NCBI GenBank assembly: GCA_964542455.1
Contig: CAZIUC010000017.1
Location: 21,612-85,611, forward strand
Direction of reading: 5' to 3'
Source of the DNA: PFJX01 sp964542455
Lineage (GTDB): Bacteria > Pseudomonadota > Gammaproteobacteria > Burkholderiales > Thiobacillaceae
DNA: 64,000 bases
In this document: positions 41,685 to 50,132 of the stretch, piece after piece
How positions within the stretch are numbered: the stretch's first letter is position 1
Layout: every line of letters begins with the position of its first letter
Program-made: the position numbers and the translations under genes
The notes under the pieces: model-generated
Database searches by the model: none
What the model was told of the DNA's origin: nothing
The model's input: only the letters and a program-made list of their open reading frames with translations

Positions 41685-41900
41685 TCAGCCGCCGCGGCGG
41701 CGATGTTCATCACAACAATAGAATTTGCCCTGACTCAGCAGCGCCTCGGAACGCGGCAGATTCACCTGGCACACCTGGCAGCGCACCATATCCTCCGAGG
41801 TTTTTTCCTTGCGCGGCAACTCATCGCGCTTGCCGGCCTGGAGCTTGAACCAGAGCACGATGGCGATGGTGAAGGCGACGATCAACAGGATTTTAGTCAC
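41685..41900 (-). CDS. PP0621-family small membrane-anchored zinc-ribbon protein
   Basis: Seventy-one residues: an N-terminal membrane helix (KILLIVAFTIAIVLWFKLQA) followed by a soluble end with VRCQVCQVNLPRSEALL and FYCCDEHRRR. CxxC plus CC-xx-H suggests a small zinc-binding knot. This conserved hypothetical family is typically encoded beside pilS in beta- and gammaproteobacteria, as here. It overlaps the preceding gene by 8 bases. Function unknown; a link to pilin sensing is only contextual. Confidence 0.8.
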   Translation of the reverse strand: MTKILLIVAFTIAIVLWFKLQAGKRDELPRKEKTSEDMVRCQVCQVNLPRSEALLSQGKFYCCDEHRRRGG

Positions 41901-42201
41901 GCGACAACCCGTTCTTGTGAGCCTGGTTGACCACCAGCAACAACTGCTTGAAAGGAATCTCGCGTCCCCAGCGATTGACGAACTGCATGTAGGGCAAGTC
42001 CTTGCCGGTGGGAAATTCGTATTTGTCGGAAATCATGTCGTCGTACAGTTTGCGCAGCACGCCATCGAGATGATCCAGCATGGCTGACCAGCGCTCCGCG
42101 TTCTCCGGATCGTAGTCGAGGCCGGCGCGCATTTCATCCACCTCGTAAACCGCCTGATGCACCAGGTCCACGTATTCGTCGTAAGTTTTTGGGTCTTTCA
42201 T
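41893..42201 (-). CDS. Conserved hypothetical protein upstream of the pil genes
   Basis: An acidic 102-residue protein: KDPKTYDEYVDLVHQAVYEV, DEMRAGLDYDPENAERWSAM, GVLRKLYDDMISDKYEF, then LPYMQFVNRWGREIPFKQLL. It is predicted mostly helical, cytosolic and without cysteines. I recognise it as a family without known function. ATG at 42201 is preferred to one 12 codons upstream because GAAG precedes it. It is the first gene of the minus-strand pil unit. Confidence 0.65.
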   Translation of the reverse strand: MKDPKTYDEYVDLVHQAVYEVDEMRAGLDYDPENAERWSAMLDHLDGVLRKLYDDMISDKYEFPTGKDLPYMQFVNRWGREIPFKQLLLVVNQAHKNGLSRD

Positions 42202-42310
42202 GGCTGTCTTCGCGAAATCAAAGCGACATTGTGCCATTGGGGTGAGGCGTTAGGCGGAACACCTGCGCGGCACAGCCGCGCCCTCACGCCTCACACCCTA
42301 CAATCCCCTC

Positions 42311-45300
42311 ATGTCCGCCAACCCCCTTCTCCCCGCCCTCGAACCCAGCCATTGCGCCGTCGTCGAGGCCTGCGCGGGCAGCGGCAAGACCTGGCTGCTG
42401 GTGTCGCGCATGCTGCGGCTGTTGCTGGCGGGCGCCGCCCCGGCGGAACTACTGGCGATCACCTTCACGCGCAAGGCGGCGGCGGAGATGCAGGCGCGCC
42501 TGGATACCTGGCTGGCCGATCTTGCCTTGATGCCGGACGCGGAGGTGTTGGATTTCCTGGAACAGCGTGGCCTCTCCGGCGCGGTGGCGCGGGCGGCTCT
42601 GCCGGCGGCGCGCGGCTTGCTGGAAAAGGTGCTGGCCACCCCGCCGATGATCACCACCTTCCACGGCTGGTTCTTCCACCTCATCGCGCGCGCGCCGCTG
42701 CCGTTGCGGCTGCCCGGCGAGGTACTCGAAGACGCCGCCCTGCTGCGCGAGGAAGCCTGGTTTGCTCTGGCGGAAACCCTGGGCCGCAAACGCGGCGGTC
42801 CGGAGGAAAGCGCCTTTCGCGAACTGGCGTCGGAATTTTCCCTGTCCAGCCTGCGCGGCCTGCTCAATGCCCTGCTGACCCGTCGCGCCGAATGGTGGGC
42901 GGCTGGACAGGGCCATGATGACCCGGTTGCGATTGCCTGCGCGGCCCTGGAGGAACGGCTGGGCGTGAGCGAAGCGGACGACACAGCCGAAACCCTGCTG
43001 GCGGATGCGCGATTTATCGGGGACCTGGCCGAGTACCGGGGATTGGCGGCCCGCAACGGTGCCATGGGTTTGAAGACGGATGTCGAGCGGGCGGAGCAAC
43101 TGGCCCTGGCGGAATCGCTGGCCACGCTCGCGTCGCTTTTCCTCACCCAGGCCGGCACCCCACGCGCCTGCAAGTTGAGCGATGCCCTCGGCAAACGCCT
43201 CGGCGCCGACGCCCCCATTTACGTGGAACTGCATCACCGCCTGGCCGAGCAGGTACTGCAAACCCTCGACCGCCAAGCCGAGCAACGCGCCCTGCGCCTC
43301 AATCGTCTGGTTCTGACCGTCGGCCAGGCCTATCTGGACACCTACCAGCGTCTGAAGAATGAACGCGGCGGCCTCGATTTCAGCGACGGCGAACTGGAAG
43401 CCGCGCGCCTGCTCGACGACGATGAAGCGGCCGGTGCCATCCTGTCCCGGCTGGACGCGCGCTGGAAGCACTTGCTGCTGGACGAGTTCCAGGACAGCAA
43501 CCCCCTGCAATGGCGAATTCTGCAAGCCTGGCTGGCCGCTTATGGCGCCGATGGCGCGCGCCCCACCGTGTTTCTGGTGGGTGACCCCAAGCAGTCCATC
43601 TACCGTTTCCGCCGCGCCGAACCGCGCCTCTTCGCGGTGGCCGCCGACTGGCTGGAGGCGAATTTCCAGGCGCGCCACTTCCCCCTCAACGATACCCGCC
43701 GCTGCGCGCCGCGCGTGGTGGCCTGGGTCAACGCGCTGTTTTCCGGACGCGCCGATTACCCCCTGTTTACCGCCCACGGCGCGCACCAGACCACCCTGCC
43801 TGGTCATTGCGAGCTGCACCTCGCCGAGGCGGGCAACACCGCCGCCGAGGCGCCCATCGCCTTCCGCGACCCACTCACCCAGGCGCCCGCTCGCGCGCCG
43901 CACAAACGGGAACAGGAAGCCGCCTGGGTGGCGCGACGTATCAATCAAATCGTCGGCCATCTGGTATTGGCCGATGGCAACTCCGCGACTTTTGGCGACA
44001 TCACCCTGCTCTACAGCAAGCGGCGCGATCTCGACGTGTTCGAAGCCGCATTCAAGGCGGCCGCCATTCCCTTCGTCGGCGACCGCCGTGGTGGCCTGCT
44101 CGCCAGTCTGGAAGCGACGGACCTGATGGCCCTGCTCGGCATCCTGAGCTCTCCGCTCGACGATCTCGCCTTGGCGCAGACGCTGAAGTGCCCGGTTTTC
44201 GGCTTTTCGGACGACGATCTCAAGTATTTGGCCGCGCCCCCTCACCCCCGACCCCTGATAGAGCCCCTACCCTTCGGTATCTCCCGGGGAGAGAGAGGAG
44301 CCAACTGGTGGCAGCGCCTGCATGCCTGGGCGGCACAAACGGATGCGCCACCCCACGTTGCCCGCGCCGCGCGTCTTCTCGACGCGTGGCGTGGTGTCGC
44401 CGGGCACCTGCCGGTGCATGATCTGCTCGACCGCATCTTTCATGAAGGCGAGGTCATCAAACGTTATGGCGCCACCGTGGCGGCGCACCTGCGCGCCGGG
44501 GTATTGGCCAATCTGGAAGGTCTGCTCGGTCTTTCCCTGGGTCTTTCCGGGGGCCGCTACCCCAGCCTGCCGCGTTTCCTCGACGAACTGAAACAGCTTC
44601 GCGACAAGGCCGGGCAGGACGCGCCGGACGAGCCCCCCGCCAGCGACGGCGACGCCGTGCGCATGCTCACCATCCACGCCGCCAAGGGCCTGGAAGCACC
44701 GGTTATCTTCCTGATCAAGGCCGACGATGGCGAGGGCCGCGACGAACACAGCGGCGTGATCATGGACTGGCCGCCGGGCCAGGATCGCCCGGCGCATTTC
44801 TCCATCTACGGCCCCAAAGCCTGGCGTGGCGGCGGCCGCGATGATCTGTTGGCGCGGGAAGCCGAGCAGGCGGCGCGCGAACACCTGAACCTGCTCTACG
44901 TGGCCATGACCCGCGCGCGCCAGGCTTTGTTCGTCAGTGGCTTGCAAGAAGCCGGCAAGGCGACGTCATCGAAGATGGAGCCCGCGCATTGGCTGGGCTT
45001 GCTGAAAACGGCGCTGGAACGGGCGGAGATGGCGGGGTTGCCGGAAATGGCGTGGCTCCCCTCCCCCTCTGGGGTAAGCAGCGACCTGGCTGCCGTCTTT
45101 GGGCAGCCGAGTCGAATGCTTGGTAGTTCCATCAGAGGGGCCGGGGGAGAGGGAACAACAGTTGATCAGGCGTTTGCGCCTGATCAAGCGCCTTACCCTC
45201 ACCCCGACCCTCTCCCAGAGGGAGAGGGAGCCACCGCCCCCATCGGCCAACTCCGCCCTTCCTCCGGCCCGGAGGCTGATTTCGGCAACGCCGTGCATGC

Positions 45301-45724
45301 CTGTCTGGAATGGATCACCGAAGGCATGGACGTGGGTGACGCGGTTCGCAAGCTCACCGCATCCTATGGCCTGGGGCCGGAGGCCGGTGAACGCGTCGCC
45401 GACACCGTCCGCCGCATCCTCGCCATCGCGGAACTCGCCCCCGCCTTCGACCCGACTCGCCACCTTCGCGCCCACAACGAAATGGAATTCCTGGATGGTG
45501 AAGGCGGCGCCTTCCGCATCGACCGCCTGGTGGAATTCAGCGAAGAAATCTGGGTGTTGGACTACAAGACCGGCGGTATCGACGAACCCGACCTCACCCG
45601 CCGCGCCCTGCCTTATCGGGAACAGATCGAGGGCTACCGCGCGGCCGCCCGCCAGCTTTATCGGGGTCGAACGGTGCGCGCCGCGCTGGTGTTTGCCGAT
45701 GGGATGGTGTGGTGGCTCGTGTAG
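42311..45724 (+). CDS. addA: AddA/RecB-like UvrD helicase with PD-(D/E)xK nuclease
   Basis: Double-strand break processing enzyme of 1137 residues. Walker A is VEACAGSGKTWLL (19-31), followed by TFTRKAAAEM. LLLDEFQDSNPLQWRI is the DExQ box, VFLVGDPKQSIYRFRRAEP motif III, VRMLTIHAAKGLEAPVIFL motif V and LLYVAMTRARQALFVSG motif VI. The C-terminal nuclease has FRIDRLVEF and WVLDYKTGG. Two stretches, about residues 643-664 and 916-975, are in-frame repeat insertions. No addB lies beside it, though the pair is usually adjacent. The stop TAG is in a palindrome. Confidence 0.88.
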   Translation: MSANPLLPALEPSHCAVVEACAGSGKTWLLVSRMLRLLLAGAAPAELLAITFTRKAAAEMQARLDTWLADLALMPDAEVLDFLEQRGLSGAVARAALPAARGLLEKVLATPPMITTFHGWFFHLIARAPLPLRLPGEVLEDAALLREEAWFALAETLGRKRGGPEESAFRELASEFSLSSLRGLLNALLTRRAEWWAAGQGHDDPVAIACAALEERLGVSEADDTAETLLADARFIGDLAEYRGLAARNGAMGLKTDVERAEQLALAESLATLASLFLTQAGTPRACKLSDALGKRLGADAPIYVELHHRLAEQVLQTLDRQAEQRALRLNRLVLTVGQAYLDTYQRLKNERGGLDFSDGELEAARLLDDDEAAGAILSRLDARWKHLLLDEFQDSNPLQWRILQAWLAAYGADGARPTVFLVGDPKQSIYRFRRAEPRLFAVAADWLEANFQARHFPLNDTRRCAPRVVAWVNALFSGRADYPLFTAHGAHQTTLPGHCELHLAEAGNTAAEAPIAFRDPLTQAPARAPHKREQEAAWVARRINQIVGHLVLADGNSATFGDITLLYSKRRDLDVFEAAFKAAAIPFVGDRRGGLLASLEATDLMALLGILSSPLDDLALAQTLKCPVFGFSDDDLKYLAAPPHPRPLIEPLPFGISRGERGANWWQRLHAWAAQTDAPPHVARAARLLDAWRGVAGHLPVHDLLDRIFHEGEVIKRYGATVAAHLRAGVLANLEGLLGLSLGLSGGRYPSLPRFLDELKQLRDKAGQDAPDEPPASDGDAVRMLTIHAAKGLEAPVIFLIKADDGEGRDEHSGVIMDWPPGQDRPAHFSIYGPKAWRGGGRDDLLAREAEQAAREHLNLLYVAMTRARQALFVSGLQEAGKATSSKMEPAHWLGLLKTALERAEMAGLPEMAWLPSPSGVSSDLAAVFGQPSRMLGSSIRGAGGEGTTVDQAFAPDQAPYPHPDPLPEGEGATAPIGQLRPSSGPEADFGNAVHACLEWITEGMDVGDAVRKLTASYGLGPEAGERVADTVRRILAIAELAPAFDPTRHLRAHNEMEFLDGEGGAFRIDRLVEFSEEIWVLDYKTGGIDEPDLTRRALPYREQIEGYRAAARQLYRGRTVRAALVFADGMVWWLV
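44237..44302 (+). repeat. CCCCTCACCCC-type palindromic repeat inside addA, copy 1
   Basis: CCCCTCACCCCCGACCCCTG at the start is answered by CCGGGGAGAGAGAGGAG at the end. It encodes PPHPRPLIEPLPFGISRGER, the same kind of peptide as the second copy, so both come from one repeat family. The frame is kept. Confidence 0.65.
45057..45232 (+). repeat. Composite palindromic insert inside addA, copy 2
   Basis: It contains an outer inverted pair (CTCCCCTCCCCCTCTGG against CAGAGGGGCCGGGGGAGAG), a perfect 11-bp hairpin TTGATCAGGCG-TTTG-CGCCTGATCAA at 45171-45187 and following bases, and a CCCTCACCCCGACCCTCTCC / GGGAGAGGGAG repeat. About 59 codons are added in the linker before the nuclease domain without a stop. 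Confidence 0.65.
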
Positions 45725-45748
45725 GGGCGACCGGCCGGTCGCCCCTAC
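45721..45748. repeat. Perfect 28-base palindrome giving both stop codons
   Basis: GTAGGGGCGACCGG is followed immediately by its reverse complement CCGGTCGCCCCTAC. It lies between convergent addA and trkH. TAG at 45722-45724 ends addA, and TAG on the other strand (45745-45747) ends trkH. It should also act as a bidirectional 3' hairpin. Confidence 0.85.
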
Positions 45749-47220
45749 TTCCGCCAGAACGCCGGGGTCAGCACCACCAGCAGGGTGAACAGTTCCAGCC
45801 GCCCCAACAGCATGGCGAAGGTGCATACCCAGGTCTGGAAATCGCTGAGCACGGCGTAGGTGGTTGAGGGGCCGACCTGGCCGAGACCGGGGCCAGTGTT
45901 GTTGATGCAGGCGACGATGGCGGAGAAGGCGGTGAGGACATCCAGGCCGGTGAACGAGAGCAGAAAACTCAACGAGACGATGGACCCCACATAGACGAAA
46001 AAGAAGGCCAGCACGGCATAGATGACCTTGTTCGGCACCACCTGCTCGCCCAGGCGGATGGTGATCTGGGCATGCGGGTGAAGCACGCGTAGCAGTTCCC
46101 GATACACCTGCTTGTAGAGCAGCACCGCGCGCAGCATCTTGATGCCGCCGCCGGTGGAGCCGGCGCTGGTGGAAAAGCTGCACAGGAATAGTAGCCACAA
46201 ACCGGAGTAGTAGGGCCATCCCCCGAAGTCGGCGGTGGACAGGCCCAGCGTGGTGGCCATGGAGATCACGCTGAAACTGGCATCACGCAGGGCGCTGGGG
46301 AAATCGTGGTAGACGCCCTGCGCCCAGAGCAGGATACCCAGCAGCAGACAACTTCCCAGGACATAGCCGAAGAACCAGCGAATTTCCGGGTCTTCCCGGT
46401 AGGGCCGGAAGCTGCGGCCACGCAGCGCCATGAAGTGCATGGCGAAGTTCAATCCGGCAAGCAGCGCGAACACTTCGGTGATGAGTTCCAGCGGCAGCGA
46501 GTGAAAGTAGCCGAAGCTGGCGTCATGCGAGGAAAACCCGCCCAGGCCCATGACCGAAAAGGCGTGGATGACGGCATCGGCGGGCGTCATGCCGAAGACC
46601 CAGTAAAGGGCTATGCAAAGCAGGGTGAGAAGAATGTAAACCTGCCACAGGCCCTTGGCGGTCTCGGCCATGCGCGGCGTGAGCTTGTCGTCCTTCATCG
46701 GTCCCGGCGTTTCCGCCTTGTACATCTGGCGGCCACCGACGCCCAGCAGGGGCAGCACGGCAACCACCAGCACGATGACGCCCAGCCCCCCCAACCAGTG
46801 CAACTGCGCGCGCCAGATATTGATCGAGGCCGGCAGCCGGTCGAGGCCGGAGAGCACCGTGGCGCCGGTAGTGGTGAGCCCGGACATGGTCTCGAAATAA
46901 GCGTCGGTGAATGTCATCCGGGGAAAATAAAGAAGCAGGGGCAGCGCCGCGAACAGTGGCGTCAGCGTCCAGGTCAGCACCACCAGCAGAATGCCGTCGC
47001 GCGCCTTCAACTCGCGTTTCCAGTAGCGCCCGGCCAGCCACAGCAACACACCGCTGGCGAGGGTGATCAGCACCGCCTCGTCGTAGGCGCGCTGGGCGCT
47101 GTCCCGGGAAAACTCCGATACCGCGAGCGGCAACAGCATGGAAAGCCCGAACACGGCGATGATCATGCCGAGCACATGCAGGATGGGAAACACGTTGTAG
47201 AGACGCAAGCGGTGCGCCAT
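45745..47220 (-). CDS. trkH: Potassium uptake membrane protein TrkH, second tandem copy
   Basis: Potassium translocating subunit of 491 residues with four K+-channel-like membrane-pore-membrane repeats. Filter segments include GLTTTGATVLSG, GGFSSHDASFGYF, SAGSTGGGIKMLRAV and CINNTGPGLGQVGP. It closely resembles the gene just upstream along its whole length, so it is a tandem duplicate. The four-base gap to that gene indicates cotranscription after trkA. Its TAG stop belongs to a perfect palindrome shared with addA. Confidence 0.92.
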   Translation of the reverse strand: MAHRLRLYNVFPILHVLGMIIAVFGLSMLLPLAVSEFSRDSAQRAYDEAVLITLASGVLLWLAGRYWKRELKARDGILLVVLTWTLTPLFAALPLLLYFPRMTFTDAYFETMSGLTTTGATVLSGLDRLPASINIWRAQLHWLGGLGVIVLVVAVLPLLGVGGRQMYKAETPGPMKDDKLTPRMAETAKGLWQVYILLTLLCIALYWVFGMTPADAVIHAFSVMGLGGFSSHDASFGYFHSLPLELITEVFALLAGLNFAMHFMALRGRSFRPYREDPEIRWFFGYVLGSCLLLGILLWAQGVYHDFPSALRDASFSVISMATTLGLSTADFGGWPYYSGLWLLFLCSFSTSAGSTGGGIKMLRAVLLYKQVYRELLRVLHPHAQITIRLGEQVVPNKVIYAVLAFFFVYVGSIVSLSFLLSFTGLDVLTAFSAIVACINNTGPGLGQVGPSTTYAVLSDFQTWVCTFAMLLGRLELFTLLVVLTPAFWRK

Positions 47221-47224
47221 AGGA

Positions 47225-48685
47225 TTATTTCCGCCAGAACGCCGGAGTCAGTACGACCAGGAGGGTGAACAGTTCCAGCCGCCCCAGGAGCATCGCGAAA
47301 GTACACACCGAAATCTGGAAATCGTTGAGCACGGCATAGGTGTGCGCGGGCCCCACTTCGCCCAGGCCGGGACCGGTGTTGTTGATGCAGGCCACCACCG
47401 CCGAGAAGGCGGTAAGCACATCGAGGCCGGTAAATGACAGCACGAACGACAACGAGATGATGGAAGCGACATAAATGAACAGGAAAGCCAGCACCGCGTA
47501 GACGATCTTGTTGGGCACGATCTGTTCGCCCAGATGCATGGGAATCTGGGCATGGGGATGAATCAGTTTTTTCAGCTCGCGATACACCTGCTTGTACAGC
47601 AGAACCGCGCGCATCATCTTGATGCCGCCGCCGGTGGAACCGGCGCTGGTGGAGAAGCTGCACAGGAACATCAGCCACAGCCCGGCGAAGAAAGGCCAGT
47701 GGCCATAATCGGTAGTGGAGAAGCCCAGCGTGGTGGCGACGGAAATGGTGTTGAACAGGGCGTAGCGCAGGGCACTGGGAAAATCCAGGAAAATATCCCG
47801 CGACCACAGCAGCAGCGCCAGTATGACCCCGCTCGCCAGGACGATGCCGAGAAACCAGCGGATCTCCGGATCATGGTGATAGAGGCTGAAGCGCCGCCCA
47901 CGCAGCACGGCGAAATGGGTGGCGAAGTTGATGCCTGCGATGAGGGCGAACACACCCACGGCAATTTCCAGCGGAAGCGAATCGAAATAGCCCAGGCTGT
48001 CGTCATGCGAGGAAAACCCGCCCAGGCCGAGGATGGAAAAGGCATGCACCACCGCGTCGAAGAACGACATGCCCAGCGCCCACAGCACCAAAATGCAGGC
48101 CACCGTGAGAATCACGTACACCGCCCACAGGCCCTTGGCGGTTTCCGCCATGCGTGGCGTCAGCTTCTGGTCCTTCATGGGCGTGGGCGTCTCCGCCTTG
48201 AACATCTGTCGTCCACCCACCCCCAACAACGGCAGCACCGCCGTCACCAGCACGATGACCCCGAGGCCGCCGATCCAGTGCAATTGCGCGCGCCACAGAT
48301 TGATCGAATTGGGCAGCGTATCGAGGCCTGACAGCACCGTGGCACCGGTGGCGGTGAGGCCGGACATGGCCTCGAAGTAGGCATCGGCCACGGACAGGTC
48401 GGGCATGTGGATCAGCAAAGGCAGCGCGGCGAATCCCGGCAACAGGGTCCAGGTCAGCACCACCAGGAGAATGCCGTCACGGGTTTTCAACTCACGCCGC
48501 CAGTAGCGGCCGAGCAGGTACATGAGCAGCCCACTGCCGATGGTGATCAGCACGGCCTCGTCGTAGGCGCGCTCGGCGCCATCGCGGGTCAGTTCCGACA
48601 ACAGTAACGGCGCCAGCATGGACAGACCGAACACCAGCACGATCATGCCCAGCACATGCAGGACGGGAAACAGGCGACGCAGCAT
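47225..48685 (-). CDS. trkH: Potassium uptake membrane protein TrkH, first tandem copy
   Basis: Four-repeat potassium channel-like subunit of 486 residues. The pore motifs are GLTATGATVLSGLD, GGFSSHDDSLGYF, SAGSTGGGIKMMRAV and CINNTGPGLGEVGP. It follows trkA by 3 bases, the usual trkA-trkH order. It binds TrkA rings on the cytosolic side, which gate it by NAD+/NADH or ATP. The two copies differ mainly in loop residues and may differ in affinity, but that cannot be read from the sequence. Confidence 0.93.
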   Translation of the reverse strand: MLRRLFPVLHVLGMIVLVFGLSMLAPLLLSELTRDGAERAYDEAVLITIGSGLLMYLLGRYWRRELKTRDGILLVVLTWTLLPGFAALPLLIHMPDLSVADAYFEAMSGLTATGATVLSGLDTLPNSINLWRAQLHWIGGLGVIVLVTAVLPLLGVGGRQMFKAETPTPMKDQKLTPRMAETAKGLWAVYVILTVACILVLWALGMSFFDAVVHAFSILGLGGFSSHDDSLGYFDSLPLEIAVGVFALIAGINFATHFAVLRGRRFSLYHHDPEIRWFLGIVLASGVILALLLWSRDIFLDFPSALRYALFNTISVATTLGFSTTDYGHWPFFAGLWLMFLCSFSTSAGSTGGGIKMMRAVLLYKQVYRELKKLIHPHAQIPMHLGEQIVPNKIVYAVLAFLFIYVASIISLSFVLSFTGLDVLTAFSAVVACINNTGPGLGEVGPAHTYAVLNDFQISVCTFAMLLGRLELFTLLVVLTPAFWRK

Positions 48686-48688
48686 GGT

Positions 48689-50062
48689 TCAGAAAAAGCC
48701 CAGGCCCACCTGGAACAGCTTTTCCACCTTCGGAATCAATCGCTTGTTAGGCACGAACAGAATCAGATGGTCTTCCGCCTCGATCACGTTGTCATGGTGG
48801 GCAATGATGACCTGCTCGCCACGCAGGATGGCGGCAATGGAAACGCCTTCGGGAAGTTCGATCTGTTCGATGCGGCGGCCGACCAGTTTGGAAGCGTGAG
48901 CATCGCCGTGCACCACGGCTTCCAGCGCTTCCGCCGCTCCCCGGCGCAAAGAGTGCACCACCGCCATGTGGCCGCGCCGGATATGGGTCAACAACGGGCC
49001 GATGGTGGCTTGCGCGGGCGACAGCGCGATGTCGATCTCACCACCCTGCAGCAGATCGACGTAGGTCGATCGGTTGATCAGCGCGATCACCTTCTTGGCG
49101 CCCAGGCGCTTGGCCAGCAGCGAGGCCATGATGTTGTCCTCGTCGTCGTTGGTCAGCGCGCAGAACACATCCATGTCTTCGATGTTTTCTTCCAGCAACA
49201 GATCCTCATCGGTGGCGTCACCGGTGAGCACCAGGGTGCGCTTCAGGGTCTGGGAGAGGAATTCGGTGTTCTTCTTGTTACGGTCGATGATCTTGACCTC
49301 GTAGTCCGACTCCAGGCTCTTGGCCAGACGCTGGCCGATGTTGCCGCCGCCGGCGATCATCACCCGGCGCACGCTCTTCTCGCCGCGGCGCATTTCCTTC
49401 ATCACCGCGCGGATGTTCTCGGTGGCGGCGATGAAGAAGATTTCGTCGCTGTCCTGAATCACCGTGCGGCCTTCTGGAACGATGGTGCGGTCGCGCCGGA
49501 AAATGGCGGCGACGCGCGCATCGAGGCCGGGCAGGTGCTTTTGCAGGTCGCGCAGTTCATGGCCCACCAGGGGGCCGCCGGCGCGCGCCCGAAGCGCCAC
49601 CAGACGCGCGCGGCCGCCACCGAAATCCACCACCTGCAAGGCTTCCGGATAGTCGATCAGCTTGCGCAGGTAGTCGGTGATTTCCTGTTCCGGCGCGATG
49701 ACGTGGTCGACGCCAAAGTGATCCGCATCGAACAATTGCGGGTGCTTCATGTAGTCGATCGCGCGAATGCGGGCGATCTTGGTGGGAATATTGAAAAGAG
49801 TGCCGGCCAGTTTGCAGGCAACCATGTTGGTCTCGTCATTGAGCGTCACCGCCACCAGCATGTCGGCATCTTCCGCGCCGGCGGCACGCAGAATGGCGGG
49901 GTGGGAGGCTTGGCCGTGAACGGTGCGCAAGTCGAAACGTTCTTGCAGGGCGGCGAGTTTTTCCTCGTCCACATCCACCACGGTCAGGTCGTTGCCTTCC
50001 CGCACCAGATGTTCCGCCAGATTGGAGCCGACCTGGCCGGCGCCAAGGATGATGATTTTCAT
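48689..50062 (-). CDS. trkA: Trk system potassium uptake regulator TrkA
   Basis: Cytosolic gating ring protein of 457 residues with two RCK units, each an N domain and a C domain. The first NAD-binding motif is KIIILGAGQVGSNLAEHLV with VDVDEEKL; the second is VMIAGGGNIGQRLAKSLE with IDRNKKNTEFL. ALTNDDEDNIMASLLAKRLG and VIALINRSTYVDLLQ match TrkA. It is placed between ntrX and the two trkH genes on the same strand. Confidence 0.95.
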   Translation of the reverse strand: MKIIILGAGQVGSNLAEHLVREGNDLTVVDVDEEKLAALQERFDLRTVHGQASHPAILRAAGAEDADMLVAVTLNDETNMVACKLAGTLFNIPTKIARIRAIDYMKHPQLFDADHFGVDHVIAPEQEITDYLRKLIDYPEALQVVDFGGGRARLVALRARAGGPLVGHELRDLQKHLPGLDARVAAIFRRDRTIVPEGRTVIQDSDEIFFIAATENIRAVMKEMRRGEKSVRRVMIAGGGNIGQRLAKSLESDYEVKIIDRNKKNTEFLSQTLKRTLVLTGDATDEDLLLEENIEDMDVFCALTNDDEDNIMASLLAKRLGAKKVIALINRSTYVDLLQGGEIDIALSPAQATIGPLLTHIRRGHMAVVHSLRRGAAEALEAVVHGDAHASKLVGRRIEQIELPEGVSIAAILRGEQVIIAHHDNVIEAEDHLILFVPNKRLIPKVEKLFQVGLGFF

Positions 50063-50132
50063 GGTTGCGTCATGGGTTGGTGCGTAGCTATGAGTGATGC
50101 GGTTCGCTATCGCTCACCACATCCTACGTTCT

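Noticed and set aside
42449..44245. A 598-codon minus-strand frame inside addA
   Set aside because: It is a complementary-frame artefact of GC-rich codons; addA has all helicase motifs on the plus strand.
45057..45232. Frameshift or pseudogene in addA
   Set aside because: The frame stays open through the insert and the nuclease motifs FRIDRLVEF and DYKTGG follow in frame, so the gene is interrupted only by added residues.
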